Source: Trileptium ribeirensis | Taxonomy: Eukaryota; Nematoda; Enoplea; Enoplida; Thoracostomopsidae | Assembly: GCA_030248225.1 (NCBI GenBank) | Contig: JASANE010028662.1 | Coordinates: 45,641-109,640 of the forward strand | DNA length: 64,000 nucleotides | Reading direction: 5' to 3' | The notes under the pieces: model-generated | Seen by the model: only the letters and a program-made list of their open reading frames with translations | Told to the model about the DNA's origin: nothing | The model's database searches: none | Shown: one piece after another, positions 57,241 to 64,000 of the stretch | How positions within the stretch are numbered: position 1 is the stretch's first letter | How the letters are laid out: every line of letters starts with the position of its first letter | Translations under genes and position numbers: made by a program

Positions 57241-57843
57241 AACATAAGGCTTCAGGCTGATTATTATACAAACAAAGCCTGCTATGCGGGGAATTCCTCG
57301 GATCCAAAATTATGGTGTCGAATAACTTCTGTTCTTTGCGGTGGAAGCTACTGCTCAGCAATCATTGACAATAATGGTAAGCAAATTTCAAAGTTTCTGA
57401 ATGTTACAGAAAATTCCGGGTGAATTTTTGCAGAACGAGGTATCACATTTAATCCTAGCATAACTAGTACAGATAGGGTATCTAATGGTTGAATGCTGTC
57501 TGTTTATTTACTGCTAACGGCCCAAGTGATCCTGAGGGGCTTCCCAGATTCCTGCGGGAATATAAATCTTTTCCGTTTCCCAAATTCGGACGGGAATTTA
57601 TTAATTTCCAGATTCCACAGGAATATAAAACGTATCAGTTTTCCAAACCCCGCGAGAATGCAGAGCCATTTAAATTCCCAAATTCTCGCGGAATTTGAAA
57701 CATTTCTGTTTGCCAGTTTCTCAATTTCAGCATGAACTAGTTAAAACTAGAATATTTATAGTTCACACAATTTGAAAGTTTAAATAGTTGGAAGTTGTGT
57801 GGTGCTGCGCCATGTGTATTTATGTTAGTTTCAGTTGTATACA

Positions 57844-58109
57844 TGTACTAGGACCAGTTCTGGCCCTAAGGGATCCCAGCTGCACCACCATTTTTCTTGG
57901 TGTGGTGCCCGAAAACCCCGGCTTCCACGACTCCCAGTGAACTGCAGGTTGACCTAAGGGAATCGCTTAGCAGCCTGCAGGCGGATTAACCAGGGTGTTC
58001 GGCCTGGCCCCTATAACCGCCCACGCATCTAGTGGTATGGAGGTCCCCTGAGGGAGGGTCAGCCCCTAAGCCTGCTCACAGGCAATAAGGCCGACCCGCC
58101 GTTCGCTCA
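57844..58109 (+). mobile_element. LTR-like direct repeat, left copy
   Basis: Begins TGTACTAGGACCAGTTCTGG and ends GCTCA, thus TG...CA. Matches 60,572-60,846 over its whole length with scattered differences. Upstream sequence does not match the extended right copy, so the left LTR may be truncated. Confidence 0.75.
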
Positions 58110-58134
58110 TTTCATTTAAATTCTTAATAATAGT

Positions 58135-58731
58135 AAGCGTACCACAAGAGGATCACAACTCCTGGGATGTATCATTACCATTTTGCATAATGGCTTATAA
58201 TTCTTCGGTACACACAACAACAAAGTACCACCGTTTTTGCTAATGCACGGGTTTTATCCTAGGTTGCCCGGAGAATACGACACGCATAGTGCAGCCACTG
58301 GGTACACTGGAACCCACTCATATAGGGCCAACGCGCAGCGCTGGATGGCTTCTATTAGGGAGAGTGCATACCATTCAATGAGAGCCGCCCAGGAAGTAAA
58401 TCGGCTAAGCTACGATAGGCGAGCTCGCGAACCACGCTATCAAACAGGTGAATTAGTTTGGGTTTATAGGCACGACACCATGCCAGGAACATCTAGAAAA
58501 CTCACGCCTTGTTGGTGCGGACCATATGAAATACTAGGAATCACCCCGCCGCGCATGCGCGTAAGAAAGCATCCTAATCCGGAGAGGCATGGCACATGTC
58601 GTGCACATCAATAGAACTAAGCCGTGTTTTAGGGCATTAGATCCAGTACCTAATGTAGGGGACTGGCTAGGTCAAGTACACGCTTCCGTATTAGAAAGCG
58701 GTTTGAATGAAACAACAACGAATTTTCGCTG
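58135..58731 (+). pseudogene. Ty3/gypsy-like integrase C-terminal part
   Basis: The retrotransposon integrase inserts cDNA. Shortly after the left LTR, a frame gives AYNSSVHTTT, then after a 1-base shift LMHGFYPRLPGEY, the end of the catalytic core. AQEVNRLSYDRRA, LVWVYRHD and KLTPCWCGPYEIL follow, as in the C-terminal GPY/F region. A second shift near 58,590 leads to VVHINRTKPCF. All of gag, protease, reverse transcriptase and most of integrase are missing, so the element has a large internal deletion. Confidence 0.88.
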
Positions 58732-60376
58732 ATCGAGATTTTGTTACTGAAATAGAACCCGTAGACGAGGTGGCAGTACGCACTGTAAGAACAGCAGTCA
58801 GTGATAGTTCCGATACTGAGAGTGTAGAAATGGGTGACCCCAATGACCCCAACTTATATCGCCGAACATACGTTGAGATTGAAGCGAAGCAAGGAGCAAT
58901 GGAACACATTGAATATCGGACAGACGACTATGATCCTCAGAATACAAGGACGGTCAGGAATCGGATTCCTCTAACTGATCCGGATAGAGAAATGGAATCA
59001 TCCTGGCCACCAATAGCGCAGGAACAGGTCACCAGTCAAGAGGCCTTCTCATACATACCAGAACCTGGCAGCCGAGATACGCAAGTACAATACGGACAAC
59101 ATACCGTGCCAGTAACCACGATAGGAAGAATAGTGGCCACAAGTGAGGAAGTTCCATTCGGCGTACCGACCGTAGGTGTTGGAATACTCGAAGGACACCA
59201 TTTCTACCCAGCGGATATTACGTTGTCCACAACACCACGAGGAGCTTCCGGAGGACTAGTCGTACCGGGACCATACACCTCATGGATCTACGTTACGCAA
59301 TTATGCTCCGATTATACCGATGGAAATGTCAACTCAAACTGTAGGAGACTATACGACGATGCGTCCTTATAGCGCTCCACCACCAGCTGCCGACAGACCT
59401 ATATCTCCCCACCAATGGGTCTTTCGTGAGGCGGCCTTCACTCACCCACCCCCAGGGTCACCAATGTCTAGTTATTTGTCGTAGACCTCTGGAGAAGTTA
59501 CCACGGTGGACGTGAGAGCAGCTGAAGCAGACGATGAGCTAACTAGCCAAACTTCGTAGGAACCATATTCAGCTGAGCGGCTCGGTCAAGCAGGACAGGA
59601 GACATCAAGCAGTGGCTCTAGAACACCTAGCACGCAACCGGGAACCTCTGGCTCACTACGCGAATTCACACTTGCGGAATCAAGCAGTGAACCACCAGCA
59701 CCCCGGAGAGGAACTGGCCGTCCAGTGACCTTAAGTACTCCTCTTCGCACACGGGCATCTACAGAAGAGCGAGGAAAGGCACTTGTCGGACGGACCACTC
59801 AACGGAAACAAGCCGTATCGGCACGAGGAGGTTCAACTATCCAGTTCGTTACTACGGACCAGCCAGGAACGTCCACGGTAACCATCACTGAACTGGTACA
59901 CCCCACCACTGCTACTACTACCTCCTACGGAATAATGCGACCTAGTACCGCCCATGCAACAGTCCCAACCAGACATCTCTTACATCGCCAGGCCAGAGAT
60001 CGGGTCTTTACGCCATACGGCGGTAGCTTCAGACGAAGAAGTAGGAGACGCCCTACGCAGACATAGACGTGTAACCTTCCAGGAACCAGAGGCAACTATT
60101 AGTGAAACTACAGGAACATCAACTAGGCTAGCATCTACTACGCGCACTCAATCCACCAGTGTCTCCACCTCGATGATCAGTGCACCCGTATCGACACCAC
60201 GACAACTTTCGACAGGAGAACGCTCTCCAGGCGGGACCCTACCATCGACTTCGTTCCCACGATATCATTCTAGCCAGGAATTACACCCCGCAGCCTGGCG
60301 ACCACAAACACCTCGACCACCACCTTACGAAGAGGCTGATTCAGACGATCCAGACCTACGAGACCATCCATCCTAA
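58707..60376 (+). pseudogene. Post-integrase reading frame, Ser/Thr-rich, unknown function
   Basis: The stretch is open in three successive frames (58707-59372, about 59,540-60,066, 59954-60376), which suggests one ancestral frame broken by shifts. The first part is acidic (VRTVRTAVSDSSDTESVEMG); the later part is Ser/Thr/Pro/Arg-rich (ESSSEPPAPRRGTG). No transmembrane segment, chromodomain or envelope motif is seen. It lies between integrase and the polypurine tract, where extra genes of gypsy elements sit. Confidence 0.55.
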
Positions 60377-60418
60377 CCCATACTAGTACGTACCTCAACG
60401 TAAGTACTCAAATAGACC

Positions 60419-60438
60419 AAAAGGGGGAAGAGAGGGGT
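60419..60438 (+). other. Polypurine tract of the gypsy element
   Basis: AAAAGGGGGAAGAGAGGGG is a 19-base purine run just after the last open frame. It would prime plus-strand synthesis, which places the start of the 3' LTR at about 60,440, about 130 bp before the segment matched by the left copy. Confidence 0.65.
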
Positions 60439-60439
60439 T

Positions 60440-60848
60440 TAAGAATATATTTACAGTGAGACCAAATTATCTTTACACTCAGACTTATTCCCGATATACA
60501 CATTATAGATGCGACGAAGCTACAGTGCCACCGATATCCGGATGCCATTGTTGCCAAAGGGCGTGCAGCACGTGTACTAGGACCAGTTCTGGCCCTAAGG
60601 GATCCCAGCTGCACCACTATTTTTCTTAGAGTGTGGTGCCCGGACAACCCCGGCTTCCACGACTCCCCGGTGATCTATGTGATGACCTAAGGGAACCGCT
60701 TAGCTTAGCAGGCTGCCGGCGGGTTTACCAGGGTGTTCGGCCTGGCCCCTATATGGGCCCACGTATCTAGTGGCATGAGGTCCCCCGAGGGAGAGTCAAC
60801 CCTTAAGCCTGCTCACAGGTAATAAGGCTGACTCGTCTTTCCCTCATT
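60440..60848 (+). mobile_element. 3' LTR (matched core 60,572-60,846)
   Basis: The core TGTACTAGGACCAG...CCCTCA repeats the left copy, including GGCCCTAAGGGATCCCAG, GTGTTCGGCCTGGCCCC and AAGCCTGCTCACAGG. The extent beyond 60,848 is uncertain, since the left copy stops there; the true LTR may run to about 60,970. Confidence 0.65.
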
Positions 60849-61039
60849 ATCCACTTGATCCCCTAAGAGGGGTCCTCTGATCCTGGTACGACCTAGCAAG
60901 ATTCCCCGTTGGGTTGTCTCTGTACGCTATCTCCCCCGTTCTAATCCTAAAATATTGCACGCCTGGCCTTACAACTTAGATGGTGGCAAAATTTGATTAC
61001 CTATTTTAACGTTGGGCACTGAGGCGGAGGCCCCAGTCC

Positions 61040-61230
61040 CTTGAGTACCTAGGCTTGGGATTGAATGATCATTGGAAGTTCACGTACCGAGCTGCGAAGG
61101 GTGTCGGACCTGGGTGCTAGAGCGGGCGGTACCAGGTAGCAAGCGATGCAACGCGGTTGTTAGTGGCAAGGGTTGCGGCAAAAAGAGGTTCCTGCTTGTT
61201 CAGGTTTACGTGGATACTAGGCGATGCGCA
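61040..61230 (+). pseudogene. Possible decayed LINE reverse transcriptase fragment
   Basis: A frame at about 61,040 reads EYLGLGLNDHWKFTYRAAK, like the YLG...F..H segment downstream of the polymerase in R1/I-type LINEs. A shifted frame continues KKRFLLVQVYV, like the RRLL..V segment that follows. Short and low confidence. Confidence 0.35.
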
Positions 61231-61239
61231 CCGTGTTAA

Positions 61240-64000
61240 TAGGTCGAATAACCTAAACGGGGAAGGCGAGGGTGCTCGCGCCAGCAAGGCAAAGGGGGGC
61301 AATCCTGATTGATATCGATTTAGGTTCACGGCTGTACTGAATTTGTCTTCGAGCCCGTTATCTAATTTCCATTGAGCGTAAGATTTTCCGGGGAACTTGA
61401 CCTATTAACAGAATGTTTCGAGCTGCTTCAGAAAGTGCACACGGTTCAACGATTTTACTGTCGATGCCCTCTCTCGTATTCAGCACATTGTAATAATATC
61501 GCTCAATTGGGGCGCACTGCATTCATATTCAATTCTTATATTACAACACTGTTAAATTCGGGTACCCTGCAAGATACCCTGTGGTATATTTTGCAACCCT
61601 TTCCGACACGATACTATAAAGACTTTTGATTGAGCTTTCTCGAACGCGGTATCCTAAAAATTTTGACTAGGCTAGACCAGACGAAATGTATCCGAAACCG
61701 ATGAGTTTCCCAAAAATTTTCCGATGGCGATGTCCCGTCAATTTAAGGTTGGTTGCCCACTAACCGAAGAGGATTCATTTCATTGAGCGATTAGAAGTCT
61801 TCGAATAAAACGGGACCACTATCCAAAACTTTACATAATTTCGACAGCGACTGGAGCGGCCCGCGAAAGACTCGACTAATTTCAAACTCGCTCCCAGAGG
61901 GCTCCGGGAGAGGATGGCGACCTGAATTTTCCCCGTAGTTGCACGGTTAGAAAACCCACGTTCCACCAAGGCTCAGTATATTTTAGTTCACCGCCGGCTC
62001 CAGTCCCTGTTTCGTTCTCTGCTCAGCGAGTGACTCTCTTAAAATTTTGTCACGTTCGGGCCCGCAGTCGTTTGCATCGTACTCTAACCGGAAACAAAAG
62101 AAACAGCGAACGAATGGGGATTCGATGCTGCTGTTCGATGTCAGACAAACGGGGACAACTCGTGTCACCCGGAGATGCAAACGGCTACGTCCTTAGTATC
62201 ACTCCTATTATCACCTAGGAAATTTTGTTGAACTTTTCGAAACAGCCCACCATCGGTTGCCTTAGGATAACAAATTTGCTTACTAAATTTTGCCTTAAAC
62301 TAGAGATTTTGCTCAACATTATTTGTCCTAGAATAAAAATTTTTGATCACTCCTCGGACCTGTAAACGAAAAGAAAACGTCCGAGGAGCGGGGAACCAGT
62401 CGAAACAGGAGCAAGCAGAGTTTTAAACAAATTTTTTGTACGATTTGCGAATTTCGGCGGTGTCCGAACTTTACGGGCTCGCGGAGCATCCTTCCGACGC
62501 TCCAACGTCCGCAAAGGGCGGCCCTTGCGTGGTCGTTAAAATCCTAAATCCAGGGAAGGCTCTCCACCGTAGGAGTACGGCGAGAAACCAACCCTGGCAA
62601 GTCCCGTAACAAAATAAGACCAAAACCTATTAAACGTATCACTTAAATGGCGACAACTGCCAAAGCTAAAACCCCAAGTCTCGACTGGCTCCGATCGGGG
62701 AATCGGGCAGTTTCTTTCATACCTGAAATTCTGCCCCTTTTTGTCTAGCCTCTCGTAGTGCCACTGGCTCACCTCCAACATTTGAAAATTTGAAAATTCA
62801 AACAACTTGGCAACGTGCAAGAAAACGAACCATATATATACAGCCAATAATGGATCTAACCGAATCGCCGACATACGTACGCACATTAAGAGTCGATTAG
62901 ACATAACAGCGATGCGGCCCTACCAAACTAACAATGATAATATTTTGTGTCCTGGTCAACAAAGCTATATTTGCTTGGTAAGCATAGAGAAGGCCAGCGT
63001 AAACAATCAAAACCTCGCGCTGGTCGGCGCGAGGTCTGCAGTAATGGCGAAATATATCAGCGCTTCAGGCGCTTTGAATACGTGGGTTTTTATATCATTT
63101 TTGATTATATTTCAGGAACGGCAAGAAGTAGGCTGCCGGGGGCGGGATCATATCCATGCCCTGGCTGGTCGCCTACTTAAGAGAACCCCAAATTTAGTTT
63201 AATCCCTATAGGAGGCCCGTTAGAGGCAGATGAATGCGTGCACGATAGGGCAATTTTGGGTCCCGAGTGGATTATGGGGTCCCGTGAAGATCCGTTGGGG
63301 CGGTTGGCCCCGGTTTTCAGTGAAATGGTTAGTATAGGGCCCAGTTGAGGTACAGGGCTTGAAAAATCGGGAACTTTTCGTTTAGGATGTGGTGATTTAG
63401 GGCCCTCAAATTTGAGAGCTTAAACGCTAGATTGGGGGTCCATATGTACTTACAGTTTGGGGTTATATTGACCCGAATAAGTGATTTTGAATCCTTATAG
63501 AGTCCTGATGATAGTTTAATGTCCCCCTTTCTGTTGAAAATCTGTAAAAACCCCCTAAATTTTAAAATTCGTGTACCCCTTTAAAATGAAATTCTTTTCA
63601 CGTTAAGTCAATTTATCTCTTATTCCATGTATTCACAATATCCCACATAATGCTAGATAGGTCGTTCTAATCTGCCGGCGCGTCAGGATAAGTTTCCAAA
63701 CCCCAGGCCATTGTGAAAATCCCAATTGCATTTTGTCGCGGGATTTTGCATGATGCTCCGTCCCATCCTGACACCCGGAAACAACCACAATACATGTATA
63801 TACATCATTTTGGCGAAGAACAAACACATATATAAACTATCGTCCACGGATGCGCACTGGAACCGACCATGGGGTAACTAGTTAGCGAAACAGTTAAGTC
63901 AGATTGTAATGAAATACGAAGTCTTTGACCTTGTCTTTGACCCGGCCGATCCGACTACGCCTCCGTCCCACATTCCACTACAAAATAATTACACAATTGT
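61240..64000. other. Right-end region, no gene recognised
   Basis: Higher GC than most of the window, with scattered short open frames and no domain I recognise. No repeat with an internal partner was found. Confidence 0.4.

Overview
The window looks like genomic DNA from an animal, probably an invertebrate with a repeat-rich genome. The lineage is not resolved from sequence alone. It shows GT-AG introns, non-LTR and LTR retrotransposon remains, tRNA-headed SINEs, many short inverted-repeat DNA elements and long satellite arrays. No bacterial-style operon or compact coding block is present.

Left part (about 1-25,600): one gene can be assembled by hand on the minus strand. It is a Groucho/TLE-family transcriptional co-repressor. 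Nine coding exons were found: 25582-25602, 22171-22280, 20401-20464, 16314-16358, 10451-10513, 9593-9667, 4711-5496, 2411-2500 and 958-1023. They join in frame into 1,320 nt (440 residues). They cover the N-terminal Q (tetramerisation) domain, a long Ala/Gly/Pro/Ser-rich GP-like linker, an NLS-bearing CcN/SP-like part and the acidic VVDV motif. The C-terminal SP and WD40 parts must lie beyond base 1. The reading frame holds across every junction, including one split codon.

The introns are full of repeats. Intron 4 carries a satellite of about 217 bp period (10,504-13,800) whose unit contains a copy of the exon 5 splice acceptor fused to a SINE tail. Next to it are tRNA-headed SINEs (13,809-14,515) and a MITE with an internal VNTR (15,086-15,965). 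Intron 7 contains a tandemly duplicated copy of exon 8. Introns 1 and 2 hold 360-bp and 174-bp tandem repeats and a foldback element.

Right part (about 26,000-64,000): I recognise no host gene. It holds a pair of hAT-like non-autonomous elements in inverted orientation (26,476-27,599 and 37,498-38,687, the latter with a perfect 8-bp target duplication), a nested MITE (27,777-29,053), a 3-kb satellite growing from 32-bp to 62-bp units (31,725-34,770), a large inverted repeat (35,271-35,880), four or five decayed LINE copies (36,989-37,268; 39,411-41,314; 46,048-47,094; 52,331-54,556 minus; perhaps 61,040-61,230), small MITEs, and a badly deleted Ty3/gypsy-like element (57,844-60,848).

The most interesting signals are the satellite of decoy splice acceptors upstream of Groucho exon 5, and the duplicated exon 8, whose only visible donor would put a stop codon at the junction with the next exon.
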